Under the pieces are notes generated by a model, which made no database searches, was not told where the DNA came from, and saw nothing but the letters and a program-made list of their open reading frames with translations. Shown piece by piece: positions 8,914-17,528 of a stretch of DNA of 64,000 nt. The position numbers and the translations under genes are program-made. Within the stretch, counting starts at the first letter, position 1; each line of letters opens with the position of its first letter. The DNA comes from JAPPOI01 sp028818055 (GTDB lineage Bacteria > Pseudomonadota > Alphaproteobacteria > Rhodobacterales > Rhodobacteraceae): NCBI GenBank assembly GCA_965267405.1, contig OZ253954.1:2294001-2358000 (forward strand), given 5' to 3'.

Positions 8914-9749
8914 TTTTCGATCATCTCACCGCTGTTCTGATCAATAAGCAGCAACCCCAAGACCATCAAAAATATCAATATAACAGATACATAAGAGACA
9001 GATAAATAGTCTGGCTGATATGTCGGGTACATTGCAGCCCGCATCATGCCGGTTACGTGAAACAGCGGGTTGATCTGAAGATATGGCTGAAGGTTTGCTG
9101 GCACATCCTCAAGAAGAAAAACCACACCTGACACGATGAAGAGCGGTCGAAGACCGATGTTCCAAAGCCGTTCCCAAGCCGGAAAGGATGTGAACAAAAA
9201 GCAATTGAGAAAGCCACACGCGAGTCCCAACCCCGCACTCATCGCCAATGCTATCGCGACGCTTGCGGGCTCTGGCCGCATGTTCGGAGCTTGCCAGACG
9301 ATCAGTCCTGCAATCACAACAACGAAGACCGCCAGGTTGATCAAAAACGCCAATGCAAATCTTGCGAAAAGAGCATCCGTGAGTTTCACGCGCGAAAAAC
9401 TCAGCAACGGCTTGGAAAACCGCAAACCGAGTGCGGTTTTTTGCGCGGTGTCGTGGAACATCATGTATGGCAGGAACCCGGTTGCATAGAACAATGCAAA
9501 GCTCTGTCCCAACGGCGGTGACTTAAAGGCCAGCGAAAACGCAAAAGACAAAAGGGCGATTGCTGCGATCGGTTCCAAAATCGCCCATAACCACCCACCG
9601 GGACTGCGCCCGTAAGTGGTTGTCATTTCACGAAGAACCAATGCTCCGACAGAACGACGTGTCGTGGCCCTTGCCGAAGGCGTCTGTGGCGTCTGGGTCG
9701 CAGGCGCGACTGACCGTGAATGATCGGAGAAAGCCAACATACCCAGCAT
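8910..9749 (-). CDS. kpsM: Capsular polysaccharide ABC export permease (KpsM-like)
   Basis: The protein has 279 residues and is of the ABC-2 type. After a hydrophilic N-terminus of about 45 residues come LREMTTTYGRSPGGWLWAILEPI, typical of KpsM/BexB/RkpT, and about six membrane segments ending near residue 265. It forms the inner-membrane channel through which the KpsT ATPase drives capsular polysaccharide. The divergent kpsE and kpsT homologues begin at 9829, 79 bases away, so both transcripts can share this control region. The symbol rests on family resemblance. The minus-strand run continues into GT2 and the type I secretion genes. Confidence 0.88.
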   Translation of the reverse strand: MLGMLAFSDHSRSVAPATQTPQTPSARATTRRSVGALVLREMTTTYGRSPGGWLWAILEPIAAIALLSFAFSLAFKSPPLGQSFALFYATGFLPYMMFHDTAQKTALGLRFSKPLLSFSRVKLTDALFARFALAFLINLAVFVVVIAGLIVWQAPNMRPEPASVAIALAMSAGLGLACGFLNCFLFTSFPAWERLWNIGLRPLFIVSGVVFLLEDVPANLQPYLQINPLFHVTGMMRAAMYPTYQPDYLSVSYVSVILIFLMVLGLLLIDQNSGEMIEK

Positions 9750-9828
9750 CGCTAGTTTGGCTTCCTTTACGTCCCATTAACAAGAAATGTGAAAATTTGC
9801 TGTATCCGTAAACCGTGCGTGCGCTGTC

Positions 9829-10974
9829 ATGGCAGAAATCACATCTCTTTCTCCGTCGATTGGAACTCCTGACGTGCCGCGCAGGCACAAGTGGGTTTTC
9901 GTCTCGTGCTTGCTGGCCGTCGTGCTGCCGACGATTTTGTCGGGGGTGTATCTGTATTTCAGGGCGGCCGATCAATATGCATCAACGGTAGCGTTTTCTG
10001 TCCGGAAAGAGGAATTCGGGTCGCCAGTTGAGCTATTCGGGGGCATTGCCGACATCTCTTCCAGTGGATCAGCGGATGCCGACATCCTGTATTCATTCAT
10101 CAAAAGCCAAGAAATCGTGCGCGTTCTGGAAGATCGGCTGGGCCTTAGCACCATGTATTCCCGTCACCCCGAGGATTGGGTGTTTTCGTTCCAGACAGAG
10201 GCCATGATCGAAGCGCTTCACGATCATTGGAACCGAATGGTGCGCGTGATCTACGACCCAGGCAACGGATTAATCGAAGTTCGTGCTCTGGCTTTTGATC
10301 CCACCGATGCCCGCCAAATCTCGCAAGGGGTGTTTGAAGAAAGCGCGCGGCTCATAGACGAGCTGTCGGCCATCGCTCAATCCGACACGACAGAGTTTGC
10401 ACGTACAGAGCTGGACCGCGCAGTCGAGCGGCTGAAAGATGCACGGCAGCGGCTTACAGCCTTTCGCTCGCGCACTCAGATCGTCGATCCATCAGCCGAT
10501 GTGCAAGGTCAGATGGGGCTTTTGTCATCCTTGGAAACGCAGCTTGCGGAAGAGCTTATTGATGCGGATTTACTCCGGGAAAGCACCAGATCGGCTGATC
10601 CAAGGTTAAAACAGGCGGAGCGAAGGATTGCTGTCATTCAAGCCCGGATCGCAAGTGAACGACGCAAACTCGGAGTGGCCGGGCCGGACGGCGACGGCAG
10701 TGATTACGCGACCCTGCTTGCCGAGTTCGAACGGCTTTCCGTTGATCGGCAGTTTGCGGAAGAAGCCTATACCGCTGCGCTGGCAGCCTATGACCAAGCG
10801 CAGGCAGAGGCGCGCCGCAAAAGCCGCTATCTTGCCGCCCACATAAAGCCAACGCTGGCTGAAACGGCGGAATTTCCCCAACGTTTGACCTTGCTCGCCT
10901 TGATTGGGTTTTTCTTGACGTGCGCTTGGGCAATCGCGGTTCTGGTTTATTATTCGATCCGTGATCGGCGATGA
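9829..10974 (+). CDS. kpsE: Capsule polysaccharide export inner-membrane protein (KpsE/BexC-like)
   Basis: The protein has 381 residues. Membrane segments lie near both ends (about 22-45 and 352-375) and enclose a periplasmic region with long coiled coils (about 175-330). The motif SVAFSVRKEEFGSPVELFGG after the first segment is like the KpsE/BexC/RkpR family. In that family the protein bridges the KpsMT transporter and the outer-membrane KpsD channel. The ATG is the first in a frame that opens just upstream. Its stop overlaps the kpsT-like start as ATGA. No kpsD homologue is visible here. Confidence 0.88.
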   Translation: MAEITSLSPSIGTPDVPRRHKWVFVSCLLAVVLPTILSGVYLYFRAADQYASTVAFSVRKEEFGSPVELFGGIADISSSGSADADILYSFIKSQEIVRVLEDRLGLSTMYSRHPEDWVFSFQTEAMIEALHDHWNRMVRVIYDPGNGLIEVRALAFDPTDARQISQGVFEESARLIDELSAIAQSDTTEFARTELDRAVERLKDARQRLTAFRSRTQIVDPSADVQGQMGLLSSLETQLAEELIDADLLRESTRSADPRLKQAERRIAVIQARIASERRKLGVAGPDGDGSDYATLLAEFERLSVDRQFAEEAYTAALAAYDQAQAEARRKSRYLAAHIKPTLAETAEFPQRLTLLALIGFFLTCAWAIAVLVYYSIRDRR

Positions 10975-11627
10975 TAACGCTTGATCGAGTGTCCAAGTCT
11001 TACCGGTCTGGGGGGCTTCAAAAGGTTGTCGCCCTGAAAGTGACGCAAGAGTTTCCTAAGACAGGTGCAGTTGCCTTGATCGGGCGCAACGGAGCTGGAA
11101 AATCCAGCTTGTTGCGGCTGATCGCCGGAACACTTCGTCCGGATTCCGGTCGGGTATATGTCCGTGGAACCGTGTCTTGGCCAATCGGTTTCGCGGGAAG
11201 CTTTCATGGTGATCTGACGGGCCTTCAGAACACCCGGTTTGTCGCTCGTATATATGGCGTGGATAGCGATCGACTGGCTGCTTTTGTTCTTGATGTGTCC
11301 GAGCTTGGCGATCACTTTCACATGCCATTTCGAACGTATTCGGCGGGTATGAAGGCTCGGCTCGCCTTCGCAATGTCGATGGGTATCGACTTCGATGCCT
11401 ATCTTATCGACGAGGTGACAAGTGTCGGCGACGCGGCATTTCGCGAAAAAAGCGAAGCGATGCTGATGGAACGACTGGGTGATCGTCTTGCGATAATCGT
11501 CTCGCACAATCTACCGCTGCTGGCCCGAATGTGCGAGTCCGCGATGGTCTTAGAAAATGGGCGCATCCTGCATTTTGACAGTGTTGACGAAGCCATTGCG
11601 ACGCATCGAAAGCGCATGTGTCAGTAA
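10971..11627 (+). CDS. kpsT: Capsule export ABC ATPase (KpsT-like)
   Basis: The protein has 218 residues, the normal length for KpsT/BexA. Walker A GRNGAGKSS is at 38-46, the degenerate signature SAGMKAR, characteristic of the polysaccharide-export ATPases, at about 124-130, and Walker B DAYLIDE at 142-148. It powers export of a capsule-like polysaccharide with the permease at 8910-9749. It is coupled to kpsE by a 4-base overlap. An inverted repeat follows in the gap after it. Confidence 0.92.
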   Translation: MITLDRVSKSYRSGGLQKVVALKVTQEFPKTGAVALIGRNGAGKSSLLRLIAGTLRPDSGRVYVRGTVSWPIGFAGSFHGDLTGLQNTRFVARIYGVDSDRLAAFVLDVSELGDHFHMPFRTYSAGMKARLAFAMSMGIDFDAYLIDEVTSVGDAAFREKSEAMLMERLGDRLAIIVSHNLPLLARMCESAMVLENGRILHFDSVDEAIATHRKRMCQ

Positions 11628-11649
11628 ACTTCAATATTTTCAAGTGGTT

Positions 11650-11682
11650 ACTTGATGCGACACAATTGCCTAGTGATCAAGT
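11650..11682. repeat. Inverted repeat after kpsT-like gene
   Basis: ACTTGAT (11650-11656) and ATCAAGT (11676-11682) are perfect inverted repeats separated by 19 bases, in the 120-base gap after the KpsT-like gene. There is no T-run directly after it. It could be a weak hairpin near the transcript end or a protein-binding site. Confidence 0.35.
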
Positions 11683-11747
11683 CGCAATAGGTGGATTTCC
11701 CAAAAGCCGCTGATATCATTGGTTAAATATTTTTGGAATTTTTTGGG

Positions 11748-12359
11748 ATGCTGGTTGATCGATTCAGCAGCGTGATCAAAACATCAATTGTTGCGATTTC
11801 CGCTGGGATAGTCAGCTGTATAACACTGCTGGTGCTTTATGGCCTGGGATACGACTGGGCCGCCGCTTTGCGCGATGCGTCGCTAAGTGAAAAACCGTTT
11901 GCTGGTTTGATCAGCGACGTGGGAATCGTCATGACCTCAGTAGCTGCCCTGGCTGCCTTCTCAGCTTATCAAAAATCAAAGCAAAACCGGTTTCTCTCAT
12001 TAGCGATCTTCTGTTTCGCCTTTGCGATCGATGACTATCTGATGATCCACGAAAGATCGAAGGTGCTAGAGCTGGCAATGTTCGCCTGTTTTGGTGTTCT
12101 GTTCTTGGTTGTCTATCTGCAGTTTGCGCGTGCCAACCGACAGTCTGATGGGCCGGGAACAGTCTTTGTTATTCCCCTTTTGGCCATTGGCGCCAGCTTT
12201 GCTTTTTCGGTCATAGCCGATCTGGGCTATGTCAAGTTTGCGGAACTCGCAGGATTGCCCCGCCGGCTTGGATACGCCTTCGAAGATATCCCGAAATTTA
12301 TAGGTGTATCCTTGTTACTATCGTTTTCGGTTGGCGAGTGGTTCAGAGTTCGAGCGTGA
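11748..12359 (+). CDS. Multi-pass membrane protein of unknown function
   Basis: The protein has 203 residues and I do not recognise it. Six or so hydrophobic segments are visible: about 10-32, 48-70, 80-96, 103-122, 135-158 and 178-196. Short polar loops separate them, including KQNR and DDYLMIHERSK, the latter resembling the acidic/histidine patches seen in DUF-type integral membrane proteins. ATG 11748 is chosen because GGAA at 11735-11738 is well placed; the frame also offers TTG 11733. It stands alone between the capsule-export genes and a convergent M90 peptidase gene. Confidence 0.7.
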   Translation: MLVDRFSSVIKTSIVAISAGIVSCITLLVLYGLGYDWAAALRDASLSEKPFAGLISDVGIVMTSVAALAAFSAYQKSKQNRFLSLAIFCFAFAIDDYLMIHERSKVLELAMFACFGVLFLVVYLQFARANRQSDGPGTVFVIPLLAIGASFAFSVIADLGYVKFAELAGLPRRLGYAFEDIPKFIGVSLLLSFSVGEWFRVRA

Positions 12360-12387
12360 ACGCCAAACCGGCATTGCTCGCTCAACC

Positions 12388-13197
12388 TTAGCTCCAGGTG
12401 ATGGGCTCCAGCTGAAAAAGCTCGGCCAACTGCTCGTAGACATCAGGTTCTTCGTTTCGCAGGGCAACGGGGTTTTCAAAGAACAGTTCGACCGATACGG
12501 CGAAGAATTCTTCGTGATTGGTGGCCCCGTATGCGTCGATAACCGTTTGTCGGCCACGTTCTACATCGGCGACATGCGTTTCATAGGCTGTCGTGAAAAC
12601 TCGCGCCCACTCGGCAAAACTTTGACCCTCTCGAAGGATGGGTGCTCCATCGGTGTGCCCCGACAGATCATCGATCTGATGCGCAAACTCGTGGATCACC
12701 ACGTTCTTTCCGTTTCGATGATTTGCCGCGCCAAGTGCCGTGTCGGCCCAAGACAGTACGACCGGTCCACGAGACCAGCTTTCACCCGCCCGCACAGTTT
12801 CATGCTCGGTCACGACGTAGCCACTGTATTGCGTCTGATGAGATTTGAATGCTCCGGGATAAATCAGGATCGTCCGAAGCGTTTTGTACCATGTGTCCGT
12901 GTTGACGATCAGCAAACAGGCCTGCGCGGCGATCGACAACCGCATCGCTTTCGTCACTTCGAGCCCGTTACATCCAATAAAATCGATCTGGTCGAGGAAC
13001 AGATTAATTTTGCCTTCAAGGCTTCGATGCAGCTCGGGTGGAAGGCGTCGCAGCAACGGGACTTCAGCCACAACCATCGCGCGCTCTTCATCGGTAAGAG
13101 GAGTATCCAGAAGCTCAAGACGACGTTGATGCGTCGACCAAAACCGATATCCAACATAGGCCAGTACAGACAGGCCAAGAAAAACAACAAGTATCAT
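12388..13197 (-). CDS. mtfA: M90-family zinc metallopeptidase (MtfA-like)
   Basis: The protein has 269 residues. It has an N-terminal membrane anchor (about 2-19) and a cytosolic M90 domain with the zinc-binding HEFAHQID at 169-176 and the downstream EEFFAVSVELFF helix that supplies the third metal ligand. In E. coli, MtfA binds the Mlc repressor and has aminopeptidase activity; that link may not hold here. The length and anchored N-terminus are common in alphaproteobacterial relatives. It is encoded convergently with the membrane protein before it. Confidence 0.88.
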   Translation of the reverse strand: MILVVFLGLSVLAYVGYRFWSTHQRRLELLDTPLTDEERAMVVAEVPLLRRLPPELHRSLEGKINLFLDQIDFIGCNGLEVTKAMRLSIAAQACLLIVNTDTWYKTLRTILIYPGAFKSHQTQYSGYVVTEHETVRAGESWSRGPVVLSWADTALGAANHRNGKNVVIHEFAHQIDDLSGHTDGAPILREGQSFAEWARVFTTAYETHVADVERGRQTVIDAYGATNHEEFFAVSVELFFENPVALRNEEPDVYEQLAELFQLEPITWS

Positions 13198-13254
13198 GTG
13201 ATCAAGATATGTTGCGAACGCTCGATTGTTAGGCGCGCCCCTGAACTTCTTGCG

Positions 13255-14490
13255 TTATGTGTCTTTTTGGGCTGGCGCGCCGCCTTCGAACAGGTTTTTC
13301 CCAACGTAATCAATGGGGTCTTCCTGCATTTCAAGATGCAGACCGTTGCCCGTGAAAGGGTGCGCCCGGGCAAGTTCTTCATCAACATCGATCCCAAGGC
13401 CGGGTGCTTCGGGCGCAGAAACAAAACCGTTTTCAACGGTGATGCTGTTCTTGATTAGAGCGGAATGGAACGGTGTTTCGATGGTTTCGGCGATCAAGAT
13501 ATTGGGAATGGAAACGGCGAAATGCAGGTTGGCGGCCCACTCGACAGGGCCAGCATAAAGGTGGGGCGCCATCTGGGCATTATGGGCTTCGGCCAGCGCT
13601 GCAATCTTCTTCGTTTCCCAGATGCCGCCCGAGCGTCCCAAGGCGGGTTGCAGGATATTCGCCGCACCGGCTGCCAACACAGCACCAAATTCTGCTTTTG
13701 TCGTGAGCCGTTCACCGGTGGCGACGGGAATTTTTGTTGATCGGGCCACGGTCGCCATTGCCTCGATATTATCTGGTGGCACAGGTTCCTCGAACCAAAG
13801 CGGCATATAGGGTTCAAGTGCCTGCGCCATACGTATGGCGCCGCCCGTTGAAAACTGACCATGTGTTCCGAAAAGAAGATCAGCACGACTTCCAACCGCC
13901 TCGCGGATCGATTTGCAAAACTGCACGGACGTTTCGATGTCACTCATCGATGGCTGATGACCACCACGAATTGTATAGGGTCCAGCTGGGTCGAATTTGA
14001 TTGCGGTGTAGCCCTTTTCAACCATGGCAACTGCAGTTTCCGCAGCCATGTCGGCGCTGCCCCAGAACTTGGGCATCGGATGATTGGGCATTGGATAAAG
14101 GTATGTATACGCCCGAATTCGGTCGTTCATGCGTCCGCCGAGTAACGCCCAAACCGGACGCTCGCGATGTTTCCCAAGTATGTCCCAGCACGCGATCTCA
14201 AGTCCCGAAAACGCCCCAATCACTGTTGGGTCCGGACGTTGCGTGAAGCCAGACGAGTAAACGCGGCGGAACATCACCTCGATGTTTTCGGGGTTTTCGC
14301 CTGCCATATGGCGCTCGAACACATCGTGGATGACGGCCGTCATTGCGTCTGGGCCAACAGCCGAGGCGTAGCATTCACCCCAGCCGGTAATGCCGGTGTC
14401 TGTTGTGACTTTCACCAAAATCCAGTATCGGCCACCCCAACCGGGGGCGGGCGGTGCTGTGACAATTACGTCCAGATCGGCAAGTTTCAT
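13255..14490 (-). CDS. Enolase-superfamily sugar-acid dehydratase (mandelate racemase/galactonate dehydratase group)
   Basis: The protein has 411 residues. The N-terminal capping domain (about 1-125) is followed by a TIM barrel with YTAIKFDPAGP, the metal ligands in the FGTHGQ, WFEEPVPPDN and TGERL segments, and a catalytic histidine in MAPHLYAGPVEWAA. This pattern fits acid-sugar dehydratases of the DgoD/ManD type. ATG 14490 is preferred over 14520 because CAGGGACAG lies just before it. It is a candidate for the galactonate dehydratase step missing from the galactose cluster at 28.5-41 kb. The substrate is not fixed by sequence alone. Confidence 0.8.
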   Translation of the reverse strand: MKLADLDVIVTAPPAPGWGGRYWILVKVTTDTGITGWGECYASAVGPDAMTAVIHDVFERHMAGENPENIEVMFRRVYSSGFTQRPDPTVIGAFSGLEIACWDILGKHRERPVWALLGGRMNDRIRAYTYLYPMPNHPMPKFWGSADMAAETAVAMVEKGYTAIKFDPAGPYTIRGGHQPSMSDIETSVQFCKSIREAVGSRADLLFGTHGQFSTGGAIRMAQALEPYMPLWFEEPVPPDNIEAMATVARSTKIPVATGERLTTKAEFGAVLAAGAANILQPALGRSGGIWETKKIAALAEAHNAQMAPHLYAGPVEWAANLHFAVSIPNILIAETIETPFHSALIKNSITVENGFVSAPEAPGLGIDVDEELARAHPFTGNGLHLEMQEDPIDYVGKNLFEGGAPAQKDT

Positions 14491-14522
14491 ATCTGTCCCT
14501 GACGTGTTGAAGGGTGCCATTC

Positions 14523-14954
14523 ATGCCTGGAAATCCAATCACTATTCGCAATCTCGGTCCAGAGGATGCGCATGTTCTTGATCGCGTGCGCGAGGGCACC
14601 TTTGACAATCCAATTGATCCAACGCTCGCGTGGGGCTTTTTGGCAACCCGCGTGAACGAAATTGTTGTGGCCTTGGACCAAGGTGAAGTGATTGGCTTTG
14701 TAAGCGGAACGGTCATCATGCACCCCGACAAACCCACACAGTTCTTCGTCAATGAACTGGGGGTCCATGAAGACTATCGACGGCAGGGCATTGCAACACG
14801 GCTTATGCGACGCATTGGCGAGCTTGCCGGTGATCGCGGCTGTGAAGCTTTGTGGTTGGCCACCGAAATCGATAACGACGTTGCGCGCAGTTTCTATGAA
14901 TCGATCGATGCCGAAGAAACTGACAATGCGATCGTCTACTCGATACCGACGTGA
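14523..14954 (+). CDS. GNAT-family N-acetyltransferase
   Basis: The protein has 143 residues. It shows the GNAT fold: ITIRNLGPEDAHVLDRV at the start, the beta4 strand FFVNELGVHEDYRRQGIATRLM carrying the acetyl-CoA pyrophosphate loop (RRQGIA), and a C-terminal ATEIDNDVARSFYESID. The acceptor is unknown. ATG 14523 with GAAGGG at 14508-14513 is favoured over GTG 14514. It is transcribed away from the dehydratase gene, with only 32 bases between the two start codons. Confidence 0.85.
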   Translation: MPGNPITIRNLGPEDAHVLDRVREGTFDNPIDPTLAWGFLATRVNEIVVALDQGEVIGFVSGTVIMHPDKPTQFFVNELGVHEDYRRQGIATRLMRRIGELAGDRGCEALWLATEIDNDVARSFYESIDAEETDNAIVYSIPT

Positions 14955-14964
14955 TACTTGGGAA

Positions 14965-16041
14965 TTAAAAGACAATAACGTTTCGCCGCGCTGCACCTGA
15001 CTTCGTGTCTGCGATGGCGTCATTGATTTGGTCCAGAGACCAACGGTTCGAGATCAGCTCGTCAAGTTTCAAGCGTCCTTGAAGGTACAGGTCACATAGC
15101 CAGGGAATATCGCGTTGTAACACCGTGTCGCCCATTTTCGAGCCGATCATTCCCTGTCCGACGGCCGCCATGTTTACCGGGATGTATTTTGCTTCTGCGC
15201 CCACGGCAGGCATGCCAACCATGATCACCTTTCCGCCGTGCGCCAGATATTTCGGCGCGGTCTCATAGGCGGGAATGGCCCCGACAGAAACGAACACGGC
15301 ATCGGCGCCGCGCCCCGTTAGTTCCCGCAGCTTGCGCCATGGTTTTGGGTCAGTGGCAAGGATGACATCCGTCGCCCCAAAAGCGCGCGCGTCTTCAAGC
15401 TTCTCTTCGGTCATATCGACCGCCACAATCCGGCGTGCACCAGCGATCCGTGCGCCCTGGATGGCATTCAGGCCAACGCCGCCGGCTCCGATGATGAGCG
15501 CATCTTGCCCCGCACGCAGACCTGCGGCGTTCACAACGGCCCCAACGCCCGTGATAACTCCACATGAAAGCAAAGACGCGGTGTCCGATGCGATCCCATC
15601 CGGGATCACGGCAACCTGACTCTGATCAACGACAACTTTCTCGGCGAACGCTCCACAGAACATCGCTTGGGTGATTTCTGTGCCATCGGCTCGGGTCAGT
15701 GGGGCAGGCCCATTGGGGCGTTCACATGCCGTCGGTTTTCCGCCCCCGCACGATGCACAGGTGCCGCACGAACGGATAAGCGTGACGATGACGCGATCGC
15801 CTTTGTTCAGTCCCGTGACGCCGTCACCCACATCGGAAATTACACCGGCAGCTTCATGGCCAAATACAGCAGGCAAATCTCCACCCCATATCCCATCGAT
15901 GTATGAGATGTCCGAGTGGCAAATCGCGCAGGCTTCCAGTGTGACTTCGATGGATCGCCCGGTCGGTGCTGCAAGCTCAACCGTTTCAATTTCCAATGGT
16001 TTTCCGAATTCATTGCAAACAGCTGCGCGAATTTGTGCCAT
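14965..16041 (-). CDS. Zinc-dependent alcohol dehydrogenase
   Basis: The protein has 358 residues and is a medium-chain dehydrogenase/reductase. The catalytic-zinc cysteine is in CAICHSD, GHEAAGVISDVG supplies the zinc histidine, and CGTCASCGGGKPTAC is the four-cysteine structural zinc lobe. The Rossmann motif is GAGGVGLNAIQGA. It should oxidise an alcohol or reduce an aldehyde with NAD(P). ATG 16041 (MAQIRAAV) is preferred over 16086, as AAAGGAC lies before it and homologues begin there. It is convergent with the GNAT gene. Confidence 0.9.
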   Translation of the reverse strand: MAQIRAAVCNEFGKPLEIETVELAAPTGRSIEVTLEACAICHSDISYIDGIWGGDLPAVFGHEAAGVISDVGDGVTGLNKGDRVIVTLIRSCGTCASCGGGKPTACERPNGPAPLTRADGTEITQAMFCGAFAEKVVVDQSQVAVIPDGIASDTASLLSCGVITGVGAVVNAAGLRAGQDALIIGAGGVGLNAIQGARIAGARRIVAVDMTEEKLEDARAFGATDVILATDPKPWRKLRELTGRGADAVFVSVGAIPAYETAPKYLAHGGKVIMVGMPAVGAEAKYIPVNMAAVGQGMIGSKMGDTVLQRDIPWLCDLYLQGRLKLDELISNRWSLDQINDAIADTKSGAARRNVIVF

Positions 16042-16140
16042 GGCGAACGTGTCCTTTTGCCGTCTTTCGGAACGTTCGTGTTTCACGCGGCAAACTGCAA
16101 GTCAGAAAGCGACTTTTGGTGCCCAGATTTGACCCATGAG

Positions 16141-17349
16141 TTAAAGTCTCTGGGCAACAGTTCCGCGGTTTAAAATATAGACAAAGAAGCAGGCGATCAT
16201 GAGCGTTGCAGAAAGCAGGAAGGGCGCCCCGGGCAAATAGATGGCAGCGTCGTCGCGCGCAAAATAGGCGAAGACTTGAGTCATCACCAAGGGTGAGATG
16301 ATCATCGCAAGCGCTGCCGTCGAAGACAGCACCCCCTGCAACTCGCCCTGGCTGTCGTCAGAGGTCATACGCGACATAATCCCCTGAATAGCAGGCGTGA
16401 CGACCGCTCCGAGCGCAGTCAGCGGGGTGAAGAGAATGGCGATCAACCCGCTTTCCACGAAGGCCAGCACGACAAAGGCGAAGAAGTTGAAGATTAATCC
16501 GTAAACAACTGTGCCGCGGTCTCCAAACCACTTCAGAATATATCGGATCAAGCCGCCCTGCACGATGGCCATTGCGATCCCGAAGGCGCCTAACGACAAG
16601 CCAATCATGCCTTCTGACCAGCCAAATCGCGCTGTCGTGAAATATGCCCAGATCGAAGGGTAAACGATGAACGCGACCTGATAGAGGAAAAACAGAACCA
16701 AAAGGCGTTTGAGCTCCGGGTTTTCGGCAACATGGCGAAACGCGCCTAATGGGTTGGACCGTTCCAGTGTCAAAGGCCGCCTGTTTTCGCGCTTCACGGT
16801 TTCAGGCATTACGAACCAGCCCAGAGTCATGTTTGCAGCAGCCAAGGCGGCCGCAGCATAAAACGGCGCGCGCGTTCCAAACTCTGCAAGTAGCCCACCA
16901 AGAATTGGACCCAATACAAAGCCTAACCCAAACGCCGCGCCAATCAGGCCGAACCGGGCTGCCTTTTCGTGTGGCTCCGAAATGTCGGCCATGAATGCCG
17001 AAGCCGTAGACTGTGTGGCGGCTGTTATTCCGCCAACAATCCGTCCCAGAAGCAAAAGCCAGAATGTCTGCGCAAGCGCCATGACGAGATAATCCAGCGC
17101 CATGACAAACAGCGCCGTCAACATCACGGGGCGGCGACCGTAACGGTCCGACAAAGCGCCAACAACGGGGCCGAACAGGAACTGCATGACCGCAAATGAC
17201 GTGGCGAGAACGCCGCCATACAACGCGGCATCTGCCAGTGGAATGTCGCCAATCTCGCGGAGCAGCGCTGGCATAACCGGCAGGATCAACCCGATCCCCA
17301 TCGAGTCGATCATAGTGGTCGCAAGAATAAAAACGAGCGCTGGGCGCAT
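16141..17349 (-). CDS. MFS transporter, TetA-like drug efflux type
   Basis: The protein has 402 residues and twelve predicted membrane segments. It starts with ALVFILATTMIDSMGIGLILPVMPALL, typical of the TCR/Tet subgroup. GALSDRYGRRPVML is motif A and GLGFVLGPILGGLLAEFG is motif C of the 12-TM proton antiporters. It likely exports a small hydrophobic compound. Being a family member does not show tetracycline resistance. Its promoter must lie in the 179-base gap shared with the divergent lipoprotein gene. Confidence 0.87.
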   Translation of the reverse strand: MRPALVFILATTMIDSMGIGLILPVMPALLREIGDIPLADAALYGGVLATSFAVMQFLFGPVVGALSDRYGRRPVMLTALFVMALDYLVMALAQTFWLLLLGRIVGGITAATQSTASAFMADISEPHEKAARFGLIGAAFGLGFVLGPILGGLLAEFGTRAPFYAAAALAAANMTLGWFVMPETVKRENRRPLTLERSNPLGAFRHVAENPELKRLLVLFFLYQVAFIVYPSIWAYFTTARFGWSEGMIGLSLGAFGIAMAIVQGGLIRYILKWFGDRGTVVYGLIFNFFAFVVLAFVESGLIAILFTPLTALGAVVTPAIQGIMSRMTSDDSQGELQGVLSSTAALAMIISPLVMTQVFAYFARDDAAIYLPGAPFLLSATLMIACFFVYILNRGTVAQRL

Positions 17350-17427
17350 GTTAAGCCTCCGCTGGTGAGCGCTACATAAGTGAACTGATCCGTTTAGAAA
17401 AGACCCTTAATAGGTGGCCGCTATAAT

Positions 17428-17475
17428 CCTGCAAAAATGCAGAACAGATCGGCGCTATTTTTAGTTTTTTGCAGG
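17428..17475. repeat. Overlapping inverted repeats in divergent promoter gap
   Basis: CCTGCAAAAA (17428-17437) pairs perfectly with TTTTTGCAGG (17466-17475). Its CTGCA can alternatively pair with the adjacent TGCAG (17438-17442) to make a small hairpin. The two structures exclude each other. TATAAT at 17422-17427 just precedes them. The site lies between the Tet-like MFS gene and the lipoprotein gene, so it may be an operator or a leader switch. Confidence 0.4.
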
Positions 17476-17528
17476 TAAGGGCTGTGATTAGTTTCCCGTC
17501 ACCGGGGGCCTAGTGTTTTGGGGTTCGC

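Noticed and set aside
12304..13458. A 384-codon plus-strand open frame
   Set aside because: It is antisense to the clear M90 peptidase gene and part of the dehydratase gene, has a poor protein-like composition, and matches no family.
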